Source of the DNA: Myxococcota bacterium
GTDB lineage: Bacteria > Myxococcota_A > UBA9160 > UBA6930
NCBI GenBank assembly: GCA_028277885.1
Contig: JANQFK010000044.1
Coordinates: forward strand, 1-32,370
Direction: 5' to 3'
Length of the DNA stretch: 32,370 bases
The translations under genes were made by a program, and so were the position numbers. Shown here in pieces: positions 14,621 to 22,439 of the stretch. Positions within the stretch are counted from its first letter, which is position 1. Every line of letters starts with the position of its first letter. The notes beneath the pieces are model-generated. The model searched no databases. It was not told the DNA's origin and saw only the letters and a list, made by a program, of their open reading frames with translations.

Positions 14621-16090
14621 ATGAACGCAGCGCGAACGTGCCCGGTCCTCGCGGGCGTCGGGCAGGTCCTGCAGCGGTGCGAGGACCCCCGCGAGGCCTC
14701 CGAGCCCCTCGAGCTCATGGGGTCTGCCCTCGAGCGCGCCGGAGAGGACTGCGCCGCCCCGAAGCTGCTCGCGCGGGCGGAGTCGATCCACGTGCTGCGT
14801 GGAGCGTGGAGCTACGGCGACCCCGGTCGCCGCATCGCCGAGCGCTTCGGCGCGAGCCCGACGGAGACCGTCGGGACGCCCTACGGCGGGAACTTCTCCC
14901 AGGCCTGCGTGCTCGACGCCGCCCGGGAGATCCAGGCGGGGCGACGCAGCGTCGTGCTGGTGACCGGTGGGGAGAACGGCCGCAGCGCCGGCCAGGCCGC
15001 CCGCGCCGGGATCGTCCTCGCCCAGAGCGAGGCTCCCGGTACCCCCGACCGCATGATCGCCCCCGACAACGCGATCTTCCACGACGCCGAGCTGGCGCGC
15101 GGGATGAACCGCGCGAGCGACGTGTTCGCCATCGTCGAGAGCGCGATCCGCCACGCCCGGGGCGAGAGCCTCGCCGCCCACGCCGAGCGCGTCGCCCGGC
15201 TCTGGGCCGGCTTCGCCGAGGTGGCCCGGGGCAACCCCGACGCCTGGATCCGGCGCTCCTGCTCGGCCGAGGAGATCCGCCGGGCGGGGCCCGACAACCC
15301 GATGATCTCCTTCCCCTACACCCGGCTGATGAACGCCAACGCCCGGGTCGACATGGGGGCGGGCCTGGTCCTCTGCTCCCTCGAGGCGGCGCGCAGCGCC
15401 GGCGTCCCCGACGAGAAGCTCGTCTACCTGCACGTGGGCACCGAGGCCTACGACAGCACCTTCCTCTCGAACCGCTGGGAGCTGCACCGCTCGCCCGCGG
15501 TGCGGATCGCCGGAGCGCGAGCGCTCGAGCTCGCCGGCAGGAGCCCGGACGAGATCCCGCACGTGGACCTCTACAGCTGCTTCCCGTCCTCGGTGCAGGT
15601 GGCCGCCGCGGAGCTCGGCCTGCCCGAGGACCGGCCGCTCAGCGTCGGCGGCGGCCTCACCTTCCAGGGCGGGCCGCTCAACAGCGCCGTGCTCCACTCC
15701 ATCGCCCGCATGGCGGAGGTGCTGCGCGACGACCGCGGCGCCATGGGTCTGGTCCACGCCAACGGCGGCTGGCTCGCCAAGCACGCCATCGGCCTCTACT
15801 CGACGGAGCCGCCGAGCGAGGGCTTCCGCTGGGAGAGCCTCCAGGACCGGGTCGACCCCCTGCCCCTGCGCGACGCCCTCGTGGACTGGGACGGGCCGGT
15901 GAGCGTCGAGGCCTACACGGTGGCCCACCGCAAGGGCGAGCCCCGCCTCGCCCACGCGGCCTGCCTCACCGAGGACGGGCGCCGCACCTGGGCAACTCTC
16001 GACGACCCCGCGCTCCTCGCCGCCATGATGCGCGAGGAGTTCTGCGGGCGGTCCGGTCGCATCGACGGCCGGGGACGCCTCTCGCTCTAG
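14621..16090 (+). CDS. Thiolase-like protein (type 1) without the usual nucleophilic cysteine
   Basis: A 489-residue protein with the thiolase fold. Segments include VLAGVGQVLQR at the N-terminus, GGNFSQACVLDAAREIQAGRRSVVLVTGGEN and DVFAIVESAIRH. DLYSCFPSSVQVAAAELGLP, GGLTFQGGPLNSAVLHSIARM and VHANGGWLAKHAIGLYST come next, then about 90 further C-terminal residues. Aligning by eye with SCP2-type thiolases puts N91 where the nucleophilic Cys should be, and the C-terminal CxG motif is replaced by the NGGWLAKHA segment. This matches the mycobacterial thiolase-like protein type 1 group, whose members have an additional C-terminal domain and lack thiolase activity. The ATG at 14621 follows GAGGAG; an upstream GTG at 14573 lies inside the promoter palindrome and is rejected. 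Co-regulation with the divergent monooxygenase operon suggests a CoA-ester role. Confidence 0.87.
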   Translation: MNAARTCPVLAGVGQVLQRCEDPREASEPLELMGSALERAGEDCAAPKLLARAESIHVLRGAWSYGDPGRRIAERFGASPTETVGTPYGGNFSQACVLDAAREIQAGRRSVVLVTGGENGRSAGQAARAGIVLAQSEAPGTPDRMIAPDNAIFHDAELARGMNRASDVFAIVESAIRHARGESLAAHAERVARLWAGFAEVARGNPDAWIRRSCSAEEIRRAGPDNPMISFPYTRLMNANARVDMGAGLVLCSLEAARSAGVPDEKLVYLHVGTEAYDSTFLSNRWELHRSPAVRIAGARALELAGRSPDEIPHVDLYSCFPSSVQVAAAELGLPEDRPLSVGGGLTFQGGPLNSAVLHSIARMAEVLRDDRGAMGLVHANGGWLAKHAIGLYSTEPPSEGFRWESLQDRVDPLPLRDALVDWDGPVSVEAYTVAHRKGEPRLAHAACLTEDGRRTWATLDDPALLAAMMREEFCGRSGRIDGRGRLSL

Positions 16091-16098
16091 CGACGGGC

Positions 16099-16737
16099 TC
16101 AGCCCGGCCGCTCCGCCGCGGTGAGGACGCAGGGGAAGACCCAGGGGGCCGGCAGGCGGAAGACGGCGCGCTGGGACTCGACCCGGAAGCCGGCCTTCTC
16201 GACCCGCGCCCGCAGGCGGTCGCGGGTGGGCCAGCGCAGCGGCTCGCCGAGCCAGCGCGAGAGCGTCCGCGTCGCCCCCGAGAGCCACTCCGCGCGGGGG
16301 TTCACCAGCGCCACGAGGAGCCGGCCGTGCGGCGCCAGAACCCGGTGGAACTCCGCGAGGGCCGCGTCGGGGTCCGGGAACCAGTGGAACGCCTCGGTGG
16401 ACACCACCGCATCGAACCGGCCGCTCGCGAAGGGCAGCTGCAGCGCGTCGCCCCGGGCCAGCAGCAGGCCGGGCGCGTTGTGCGCGGCCCGACGCAGCAT
16501 GCCGGTGGAGAAGTCGCAGCCCACCACCGCCTCCACGCCGGGCTCCCGGGCGATGCGGCGGGTGAGCAGGCCCGTGCCGCAGCCGACGTCGAGCACCCGC
16601 GTGGCGCCGCCCGCGCGGAGCTCGGCCAGCACGGCGTCCTGCACCGGACGGTAGGTGAGGCGCTGCACCCAGGGCGCGTCGTAGAAGCGCGACCAGAGAT
16701 CGAAGAGCCAGGGATCCGGCCGGGGCTCCGGCGACAC
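16099..16737 (-). CDS. SAM-dependent methyltransferase (class I, Methyltransf_11)
   Basis: A 212-residue Rossmann-type methyltransferase. Motif I is VLDVGCGTGLLTRRIA, motif II has VVGCDFSTGMLRRA, and the adenine side is ARGDALQLPFASGRFDAVVSTEAFHWFPDPDAALAEFHRVLAPHGRLLVALV. The FDAVVSTEAFHWF segment is characteristic of UbiE/Tam-like small-molecule methyltransferases. The GTG start lies downstream of TATCCT (-10-like) in the 21-base gap from the haem-type lipoprotein gene. It converges on the thiolase-like gene with 8 bases between stops. The substrate is unknown. Confidence 0.9.
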   Translation of the reverse strand: MSPEPRPDPWLFDLWSRFYDAPWVQRLTYRPVQDAVLAELRAGGATRVLDVGCGTGLLTRRIAREPGVEAVVGCDFSTGMLRRAAHNAPGLLLARGDALQLPFASGRFDAVVSTEAFHWFPDPDAALAEFHRVLAPHGRLLVALVNPRAEWLSGATRTLSRWLGEPLRWPTRDRLRARVEKAGFRVESQRAVFRLPAPWVFPCVLTAAERPG

Positions 16738-16758
16738 GGAGCCAGGATACCCGGCCCG

Positions 16759-17322
16759 CTAGTCGGCGGGCGAGCTCCCGGGGGCGACCACGGCCCAGAA
16801 CAGCCCGCGCAGCTCCCCCACCTCGAAGCCCGTCGCGCGGTCCTCGGGGTAGCGCTCGCGGATGGCGGCCAGCAGTTCGGGGTCCACGCGCGACCCGTGG
16901 CAGGTCGCGCAGGGCGGCTGGAGGTGGATGGGCTCGACGTAGCCCGTGCCGCGCTCGCCGAGGTCCACGGTGCGGAAGGCGCCGGGCTCGGGCGCCCGGC
17001 CGCGGAGCTCGTCGAGGAGGGGCAGCATCCACGGCTCGGGCGCGTTCGCGGGGTTGCGCAGGCGGTGGCTGGTGCGGCCCAGGCGGAGCCCGGGCCGGGC
17101 CAGGCGCGCCGCGATCCGCGGGGCCTCGAGGCGGCACGCCTCCACGGCGGCGACCGGCCCCTCGGCGAGTGCGGCGCGCAGCGCGCCACCGAGCTCGGCG
17201 CGCAGCTCCGCGACCGCCCGCACCGCGGCTTCGGGCCGCGGGGGCGGAGGTCGGCTACAGGCGAGCCCGGCCGCGACGAGCGCGGCGGCGAGAGCGCTCG
17301 TCGTCCGGGTGAAGCGACCCAC
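16759..17322 (-). CDS. DUF3365 (Tll0287-like) lipoprotein with a CXXCH haem motif
   Basis: A 187-residue exported protein. The N-terminus is a lipoprotein signal, with a basic start, an Ala/Leu-rich helix and a lipobox ending at Cys22 (AAGLAC). A Pro-rich linker precedes a helical domain with the DUF3365 pattern (AVEACRLEAPRIAARLARPGLRLGRTSHRLRNPANAPEPWM). The sequence PCATCHG (CATCH, 138-142) is a classical c-type haem attachment site. The family includes periplasmic haem sensor or redox domains such as cyanobacterial Tll0287. Start is GTG with a TAGGAT box immediately upstream. It lies between the SulP transporter and the methyltransferase on the same strand. A periplasmic electron-transfer or redox-sensing role is inferred; the axial ligand is not clear. 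Confidence 0.85.
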   Translation of the reverse strand: MGRFTRTTSALAAALVAAGLACSRPPPPRPEAAVRAVAELRAELGGALRAALAEGPVAAVEACRLEAPRIAARLARPGLRLGRTSHRLRNPANAPEPWMLPLLDELRGRAPEPGAFRTVDLGERGTGYVEPIHLQPPCATCHGSRVDPELLAAIRERYPEDRATGFEVGELRGLFWAVVAPGSSPAD

Positions 17323-17366
17323 CCCGGAATCCTACCCGACGGCGGCCGCAGGTCCGGCGTCGGGCC

Positions 17367-18944
17367 TCAGGCCGCGCTCTGCTCGAGGCGCACCTCGGTG
17401 CTCTTCCCGCTCGGGCGCCGGAAGCGCGCCGCCAGGTCCTGCCAGTCGACGCGCAGGCTGCCCCCGGTGGCGGCGTGCTGCCGCTCCCAGTTGGCCAGCA
17501 GGTCGATGCAGGCGTGGTCGATGTAGTCGAGCTCGTGGAGGTGCACGTGGAGCTCGGCGCTCGCGGGGATCTTCTCGAGGGCCGAAGCCAGCCGGGGCAG
17601 CCGGATCACGGTGGCAGCGCCGCGCAGGTGCAGCTCGATGCGCCCCGGCTCGTCGCCGGTCTGCACGTCGACCTCGAGGTGGGCGACGCCGTAGAGCACC
17701 TTGGCGAGGGACAGGCCGATCCCGATCACGATGCCCGTGAGCAGGTCGACGGCCACGATCGTGCCGAGGGTCGTGGCGTAGATCAGCACCTCGCTGCGCC
17801 CGTACTGCGCGAGCTGGCGGATCGCCGCCACGTTCACCAGGCGGTAGCCCGTGAAGACCAGCACCGCGGCCAGCACGGCCGTGGGGATCTGGCTCAGCAC
17901 GAAGGGGACGGCGGCGCAGAAGACCAGCAGCCAGACGCCGTGGAAGATGGCCGAGTTGCGGGTTCGCGCTCCGGCCTCGACGTTGGCGCTGCTGCGCACG
18001 ATCACGCCGGTCATGGGCAGCGCGCCGAGGACGCCGCAGAGCATGTTGCCCACGCCCTGGGCGGCGAGCTCGCGGTCGTAGCGCGTGCGCGGCCCGTCGT
18101 GGAGCTTGTCGACCGCCGTCGCGCACAGCAGCGTCTCGGCGCTGGCCACGAAGGCCAGCGCGGCGCCGGCGCCGAGCACGCCCCAGCCGAGGCCGCCCAG
18201 GCCTCCCAGCGTGGGCAGGGTCACCGCCTCGAGCAGGTTCGCGGGCACGTCCACCCGGCTCACGCCGAGGCCGAGGACCGCGGCGGCGGCGGTCGCCACC
18301 ACCACGGCGACGAGGGGAGCCGGGATGGAGCGCAGCTTCCCGGGCGCCAGGGGCCGCCAGCCCACCATCACGGCGAGGGTGAGGAGGCCCACCATGGCGG
18401 CCTGGAAGTGCACCGAGCCGTCCATGGGCACGAGCCCCTTGTAGACGGCCTCGGGGATCGCGAGCAGGTTGGCGAGGCCGCTGGAGCGCGGCGCGTCGTC
18501 CACCATCACGTGGAACTGGCTGGCGAAGATCAGCACGCCGATGCCCGCCAGCATGCCGTGGATCACCGCGGGCGACACGGCCCGGAACCACTGGCCGATC
18601 CCGGAGAGGCCGGCGGTGATCTGCACGATCCCCGCCACCAGCACGATCCAGCCGAGGGCCTCGAAGCCGTGGGTCTGGATCAGGTCCCAGACGATCACGC
18701 TCAGGCCGGCCGCCGGGCCGCTGACCTGCAGGGGCGCACCGGCCAGGAAGCCCACCACGAGGCCGCCGATGATGCCCGTGATGAGGCCGGCGGCGGGCGG
18801 CGCGCCCGAGGCGATCGCGATGCCCATGCACAGCGGGAGCGCGACCAGGAACACGACGATCGAAGCGAGGAAGTCGCTTCGACCGTGGCGCCGCAGCCCG
18901 TCGTAGAAGGACCGGAGCGGCAGGCGCAACGGGAGAGCGGACAT
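17367..18944 (-). CDS. SulP family anion (probable bicarbonate) transporter
   Basis: A 525-residue inner-membrane transporter with about a dozen hydrophobic segments and a C-terminal STAS domain. Signatures are FLASIVVFLVALPLCMGIAIASGAPPAAGLITGIIGGLVVGFLAGAPLQVSGPAAGL (the SLC26/SulP core), VSPAVIHGMLAGIGVLI, ASAETLLCATAVDKL and LPMTGVIVRSSANVEAGARTRNSAIFHGVWLL. The STAS domain (about 405-510) contains ELHVHLHELDYIDHACIDLL. SulP proteins carry sulfate, bicarbonate or other anions. The gene is 36 bases after a beta-carbonic anhydrase, a pairing that suggests bicarbonate uptake of the BicA or DAB-like kind. Na+ coupling is plausible given the divergent NhaR-type regulator. Confidence 0.93.
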   Translation of the reverse strand: MSALPLRLPLRSFYDGLRRHGRSDFLASIVVFLVALPLCMGIAIASGAPPAAGLITGIIGGLVVGFLAGAPLQVSGPAAGLSVIVWDLIQTHGFEALGWIVLVAGIVQITAGLSGIGQWFRAVSPAVIHGMLAGIGVLIFASQFHVMVDDAPRSSGLANLLAIPEAVYKGLVPMDGSVHFQAAMVGLLTLAVMVGWRPLAPGKLRSIPAPLVAVVVATAAAAVLGLGVSRVDVPANLLEAVTLPTLGGLGGLGWGVLGAGAALAFVASAETLLCATAVDKLHDGPRTRYDRELAAQGVGNMLCGVLGALPMTGVIVRSSANVEAGARTRNSAIFHGVWLLVFCAAVPFVLSQIPTAVLAAVLVFTGYRLVNVAAIRQLAQYGRSEVLIYATTLGTIVAVDLLTGIVIGIGLSLAKVLYGVAHLEVDVQTGDEPGRIELHLRGAATVIRLPRLASALEKIPASAELHVHLHELDYIDHACIDLLANWERQHAATGGSLRVDWQDLAARFRRPSGKSTEVRLEQSAA

Positions 18945-18980
18945 CGTGGACCTCTGGGATGTTCGAGCGCTGGAGACGAT

Positions 18981-19613
18981 TCAGGCCAGGGCGCTCGCGG
19001 CCTCGGCCGAGGCGCCGAGGGGCCGCAGCCCCTCCCCCGGTACGACCTCGAGCACCTCTCCGGTTTCGAACCGGTAGATCCAGCCGTGCAGGGCCAGCGC
19101 GCCGCGGGCCTCGGCCGCCGCGACGCTCGGGTGGGTGCGGAGCTGCTCGAGCTGGACCATCACGTTGGCGGCCACGCGGCGCAGCGCCGGGTCCTCGATC
19201 TCCGAGAAGGAGGCCTCGCGCTCCAGGGTGGAGTGGGCGTGCTCGAGCCAGCCGCGCAGGGCGGGCAGCGCCGCCGTGGCGTCGGGGTCGCCGAGGGCCG
19301 CCATGGCGCCGCAGCGGCTGTGGCCGCAGACCGCGATGTTGCGGATGCCCAGGCCCTCGATGGCGAACTCGATGGTGGCCGCCTCGGCGCCCGAGCCCGA
19401 GCCGGCCCGCGGCACCAGGTTGCCGGCGTTGCGGAGGACGAATACCTCGCCGGGGCGGGTCTGGGTGACCAGGGCCGTGTCGATGCGGGAGTCCGAGCAG
19501 GTGATGAGCAGGAGCTCGGGCTTCTGACCCGCAGCCAGGGCCTCGAAGTCCGCCTTCTGGTCGGGGAAGACCTCGGCCTGGAACCGCTGGATGCCGGCCA
19601 GAATCCTGTCCAC
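18981..19613 (-). CDS. Beta-class carbonic anhydrase
   Basis: A 210-residue zinc enzyme that interconverts CO2 and bicarbonate. The zinc and catalytic residues are all present: C39, D41 and R43 in LITCSDSRIDTALV, and H98 and C101 in VCGHSRCGAMAAL. The RNAGNLVPR and HGWIYRFETGEV segments are typical of the SulP-linked clade. I place the start at the GTG at 19613, preceded by GGAGG with a 5-base spacer. A longer reading from 19691 would enter the AT-rich promoter. It heads a leftward operon with the SulP transporter and diverges from an NhaR-type regulator. The pair probably balances bicarbonate and CO2 during transport. Confidence 0.95.
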   Translation of the reverse strand: MDRILAGIQRFQAEVFPDQKADFEALAAGQKPELLLITCSDSRIDTALVTQTRPGEVFVLRNAGNLVPRAGSGSGAEAATIEFAIEGLGIRNIAVCGHSRCGAMAALGDPDATAALPALRGWLEHAHSTLEREASFSEIEDPALRRVAANVMVQLEQLRTHPSVAAAEARGALALHGWIYRFETGEVLEVVPGEGLRPLGASAEAASALA

Positions 19614-19667
19614 GGACACCTCCACTCCGATCCCGACACAGCCTCCACGACGCTGGCGGGGTAGACA

Positions 19668-19685
19668 ATAACGAAATCTTATACT
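19668..19685. promoter_or_regulatory. Divergent promoter with T-N11-A LysR box
   Basis: ATAA-N7-TTAT (19668-19682) contains a T-N11-A LysR recognition pattern. It overlaps TATACT (19680-19685), a near-consensus -10 for the rightward regulator gene, and TATAAG on the other strand (19678-19683), a -10-like box for the carbonic anhydrase operon. The region is strikingly AT-rich for this genome. This suggests autoregulation and control of the carbonic anhydrase-SulP operon by the LysR protein. Confidence 0.55.
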
Positions 19686-19705
19686 CTTCATTAGGGAGAG
19701 TCGAA

Positions 19706-20632
19706 TTGTCCCTCGAGCACCTCAACTACCACCACCTGCTCTACTTCCGCGCCGTGGCCCGGGAGGGAGGCGTCGTGAAGGCGGCCCGCCAGCTGCGCCT
19801 GAGCCCGCCCACCATCAGCGCCCAGGTGCGGCAGCTGGAGGAGCAGCTCGGGGGCGAGGTCTTCCTGCGCGCGGGGCGCAGCCTGGTGCTCACCGACCTG
19901 GGCCGCACCGTGCTCCGCTACGCGGACGAGATCTTCGACCTGGGCGAGGAGCTGAAGACCTCGGTGCGGCGCGGCGCCGACGTGCCCGGCGGCCGGCTCA
20001 CCGTGGGCCTCTCCATGGTGGTGCCCAAGCTGGTCGCCCACCAGCTGCTGCAGCCGGCCCTCGCCCTGCCCGACGCCCCGGAGATCGTGTGCACCGAGGA
20101 CAAGACCGAGAACCTGCTGGCGGACCTCGCCACGTACAAGGTGGACCTGGTGCTGAGCGACGCACCCCGGGGGCCGGAGGTGGCGGTGCGCGCCTACAAC
20201 CACCTGCTCGGCGAGTGCGGCGTCTCGTTCTTCGCGACCCGCGAGCTGGGCGCGCGCCTGCGCCGGGGCTTCCCGAAGAGCCTCGACGGGGCTCCCATGC
20301 TGGTGCCGAGCTCCGGGTCCGCGCTGCGCACGTCCCTCGAGCACTGGTTCCAGGACCTGGGCATCCGGCCGCGCATCGTGGCCACCTTCGACGACTCGGC
20401 GCTGCTGAAGGTGTTCGGCGCGTCGGGCTCGGGGGTCTTCCCGGCGCCGACGGTGATCGAGGCCGAGATCCGCAAGCAGTACGGGACGTCGGTGCTGGGG
20501 CGCGCCGAGGAGGTGCGCGAGCGCTTCTACGCCATCTCGACCGAGCGGCGCCTGCGGCACCCCGCCGTGCGGGCGATCTGCGAGGAGGCGCGCCAGCACC
20601 TGTTCCCGCCGCGGCGCCCGCGCAGCGGCTAG
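19706..20632 (+). CDS. NhaR-type LysR family transcriptional regulator (copy 1)
   Basis: A 308-residue LysR regulator. The winged helix-turn-helix is LEHLNYHHLLYFRAVAREGGVVKAARQLRLSPPTISAQVRQLEEQLG. The NYHHLLYF start and the effector-domain features (KLVAHQLLQPAL, LVLSDAP, CGVSFFA, LDGAPMLVPS, RERFYAIS) match the NhaR group, in which E. coli NhaR responds to sodium and alkaline pH. It uses a TTG start at 19706, supported by AGGGAGAG five bases upstream. It diverges from the carbonic anhydrase-SulP operon and probably controls it. A paralogue with the same architecture lies at 26850-27749. The 3' end runs into a double-hairpin repeat shared with another site. Confidence 0.92.
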   Translation: MSLEHLNYHHLLYFRAVAREGGVVKAARQLRLSPPTISAQVRQLEEQLGGEVFLRAGRSLVLTDLGRTVLRYADEIFDLGEELKTSVRRGADVPGGRLTVGLSMVVPKLVAHQLLQPALALPDAPEIVCTEDKTENLLADLATYKVDLVLSDAPRGPEVAVRAYNHLLGECGVSFFATRELGARLRRGFPKSLDGAPMLVPSSGSALRTSLEHWFQDLGIRPRIVATFDDSALLKVFGASGSGVFPAPTVIEAEIRKQYGTSVLGRAEEVRERFYAISTERRLRHPAVRAICEEARQHLFPPRRPRSG

Positions 20633-20687
20633 GAGGCCGACCCGGGACGGGTCGGCCTCCGCCGCATGGCGAGCCCGCAGGGGCTAG
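20632..20687 (+). repeat. Double-hairpin repeat element, copy A
   Basis: First, a perfect 12-bp stem, GGAGGCCGACCC (20632-20643) and GGGTCGGCCTCC (20649-20660), with loop GGGAC. After an 8-base spacer comes GCGAGCCC-GCAG-GGGCT. The same arrangement, with both stem sequences identical, recurs on the other strand at 31278-31214. The element fills the space between two converging LysR genes and covers both stops, so it probably also acts as a bidirectional terminator. Confidence 0.75.
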
Positions 20688-21622
20688 GGGCCCAGCGGCT
20701 CGGGGCGCGGCGCTTCCGAGAGGCCCTCGTCCCAGGCAGGCTCCTCGCCGCAGTCCGCGACGAGGTGGTCGAGGAGCAGGCGCACCTTGGTGGCGAGGAG
20801 CTTGCGATGGGGGGTGACGGCCCAGATCGCGGTGTCGGCATCGAGCCGGTCGGGGAGCACGGCCTCGAGGCGGCCCGCGCGCAGGTCGTCCCCGGCCAGG
20901 AACGTGGGCAGCAGCGCGATGCCGAGCCCCTCGAGCAGCAGGCTGCGGATCATCTCCCCGTTGTTGGCGCGGTGGCGCGGCTCCACCGCGACGACCTCGT
21001 CGCCCTCCTCCCCGCGGAAGCTCCAGCTGCGACCCTGCTCGTACGCGTACCCCACGACGGGGTGCTCGCGCAGCTCCGCTGGCCGGGCGGGGCGGCCGTG
21101 GCCATCCAGGTAGGACGGCGCGGCGCACAGCACGCGTCGGCAGCGGCCGAGGCGCCTCGCCACCAGGCTCGAGTCCGGCAGGTTCGCGATGCGCACGACG
21201 ACGTCGAAGCCCTCCTCCACGACGTCGACGAAGCGGTCCGCGAGCTCGACCTGGAGCCGCAGACCGGGGTTCCGGGCCGCGAAGCCGGCCAGGCTCCGGG
21301 CCAGGCCGATGCGCCCGAAGTCCATGGGCGCACCGATGCGCAGCACGCCCCGCGGCTCCTCCTGGAGCCGGCCCACCGCGAGCTCCGCCGCCTCGAGCTC
21401 GTCCAGCACGCCGCGCACGCGCTCCCGGAAGGCGGCGCCGACCTCGGTGAGGGCGACGCGCCGGGTCGTGCGGTTCAGCAGCCGCACGCCGAGCCGCTCC
21501 TCGAGGGAGCGGATCTGCTTGCTCACCGCCGAGGTCGTGCGCCCGAGGTCCCGGGCGGCGGCCGTGAAGCCACCGGCGTCGGCGACGGCGGAGAAGGCCT
21601 CGAGCTCTCCCAGACGGTCCAT
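20684..21622 (-). CDS. LysR family transcriptional regulator (YhaJ-like context)
   Basis: A 312-residue LysR regulator. The DNA-binding domain is LGELEAFSAVADAGGFTAAARDLGRTTSAVSKQIRSLEERLGVRLLNRTTRRVALTEVG. The effector domain is of the CrgA/YhaJ-like type (GVLRIGAPMDFGRIGLARSLAGFAARNPGLRLQVELADR, FDVVVRIANLPDSSLVARRLG). GGAG lies nine bases before the ATG. It diverges from a pirin gene followed by a glutathionyl-hydroquinone reductase. That matches the E. coli neighbourhood in which the LysR protein YhaJ sits beside pirin-like YhaK and near YqjG. I infer that it senses a quinone, phenol or nitroaromatic-derived compound and controls the divergent operon. Its stop codon lies within the double-hairpin repeat. 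Confidence 0.92.
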   Translation of the reverse strand: MDRLGELEAFSAVADAGGFTAAARDLGRTTSAVSKQIRSLEERLGVRLLNRTTRRVALTEVGAAFRERVRGVLDELEAAELAVGRLQEEPRGVLRIGAPMDFGRIGLARSLAGFAARNPGLRLQVELADRFVDVVEEGFDVVVRIANLPDSSLVARRLGRCRRVLCAAPSYLDGHGRPARPAELREHPVVGYAYEQGRSWSFRGEEGDEVVAVEPRHRANNGEMIRSLLLEGLGIALLPTFLAGDDLRAGRLEAVLPDRLDADTAIWAVTPHRKLLATKVRLLLDHLVADCGEEPAWDEGLSEAPRPEPLGP

Positions 21623-21640
21623 CGGGGCTCCATATTTTCC

Positions 21641-21655
21641 AGTTTGGACACAACT
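21641..21655. promoter_or_regulatory. Candidate LysR site between regulator and pirin genes
   Basis: AGTT-TGGACAC-AACT is a 15-base inverted repeat in the AT-rich 87-base gap between the divergent LysR and pirin genes. Its arms are only 4 bp and it does not fit T-N11-A exactly. It is the best dyad seen in a region where a LysR operator is expected. Confidence 0.35.
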
Positions 21656-21709
21656 ATTCCCCAGACTACCCCATTATCAATCCTCTTTGACACAGCGATC
21701 CTCCGGGTC

Positions 21710-22414
21710 ATGCAGGAAGTCCTCGAGAGCGCCGACCGGGGCGCGACCCGCACGGGCTGGCTGGAGAGCCTCCACAGCTTCTCCTTCGGTGACTGGCGGG
21801 CGCCCCACCGCCCCGGCTTCCGCGCGCTGCGCGTCCTGAACGAGGACCGCGTGGCCCCGGGCAGCGGCTTCGGCCCCCATCCCCACCGTGACATGGAGAT
21901 CCTGACCCTCGTGCTCTCGGGTGCGCTGGAGCATCGGGACAGCTCCGGTGCCCGCTCGCTCCTGCATCCGGGCGACGTGGCCTGGATGGGAGCCGGCCGC
22001 GGCGTCGTGCACTCGGAGTGGAACGCCTCCGGCGCGCAGCCCGTGCACTTCCTCCAGATCTGGCTGCGCCCCGGGCGGCGGGGCCTCGAGCCCGCCCACG
22101 ACGTCCGTCGCGGGGTCTTCCCGCTCGGCGAGGACGCGCCCGAGGGGCTCCGTCTGCTGGCGGGTCCCGAGGTCGGCGAAGGGGCACTTCGCCTGCGAAG
22201 CGACGCGCGGGTCCTGGCGGGTCGGGTCCGCGGGCGCACGCTGCACCACCCCCTCGAGCCGGGCCGGGGGGCCTGGGTCCAGGCCGTGCGCGGCGGCCTC
22301 GCGGTGAACGGAACGCCGCTGTCGGCGGGCGACGGCGTCGCGATCCAGCAAGAGTCCACACGGGTCCTGACCGGGGAGCCCGAGGGCGACTTCCTGGTCT
22401 TCGACCTCGGCTGA
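21710..22414 (+). CDS. Pirin family protein (cupin; possible quercetinase-like)
   Basis: A 234-residue bicupin. The N-terminal cupin has the pirin signature and metal ligands in FGPHPHRDMEILTLVLSGALEHRDSSG (H-x-H and later residues), then RSLLHPGDVAWMGAGRGVVHSEWN. The C-terminal half is a degenerate cupin (VQAVRGGLAVNGTPLSAGDGVAI). Length and layout match YhaK/YhhW-type pirins, some of which show quercetin 2,3-dioxygenase activity or act as redox sensors. The ATG lacks a clear ribosome site. It is first gene of an operon with the hydroquinone reductase (25-base gap) and a SnoaL-like protein, divergent from a LysR regulator. A role in handling flavonoid or quinone-type compounds, or oxidative stress from them, is inferred. 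Confidence 0.88.
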   Translation: MQEVLESADRGATRTGWLESLHSFSFGDWRAPHRPGFRALRVLNEDRVAPGSGFGPHPHRDMEILTLVLSGALEHRDSSGARSLLHPGDVAWMGAGRGVVHSEWNASGAQPVHFLQIWLRPGRRGLEPAHDVRRGVFPLGEDAPEGLRLLAGPEVGEGALRLRSDARVLAGRVRGRTLHHPLEPGRGAWVQAVRGGLAVNGTPLSAGDGVAIQQESTRVLTGEPEGDFLVFDLG

Positions 22415-22439
22415 CGCAAGCCGACGGAGGAGCCGATCC

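Noticed and set aside
14549..17137. An 862-codon minus-strand frame across the thiolase-like and methyltransferase genes
   Set aside because: It conflicts with four well-supported genes, and its translation is the repetitive Arg/Ala/Gly pattern of a shadow frame.
17475..19664. A 729-codon plus-strand frame opposite the SulP and carbonic anhydrase genes
   Set aside because: Antisense to two genes with complete active-site and membrane signatures; the translation is His/Asp/Gly-rich without any domain.
21687..21692. TTGACA as -35 of the pirin gene
   Set aside because: A perfect -35 hexamer, but only 18 bases before the ATG, leaving no room for a -10 and leader in that direction.
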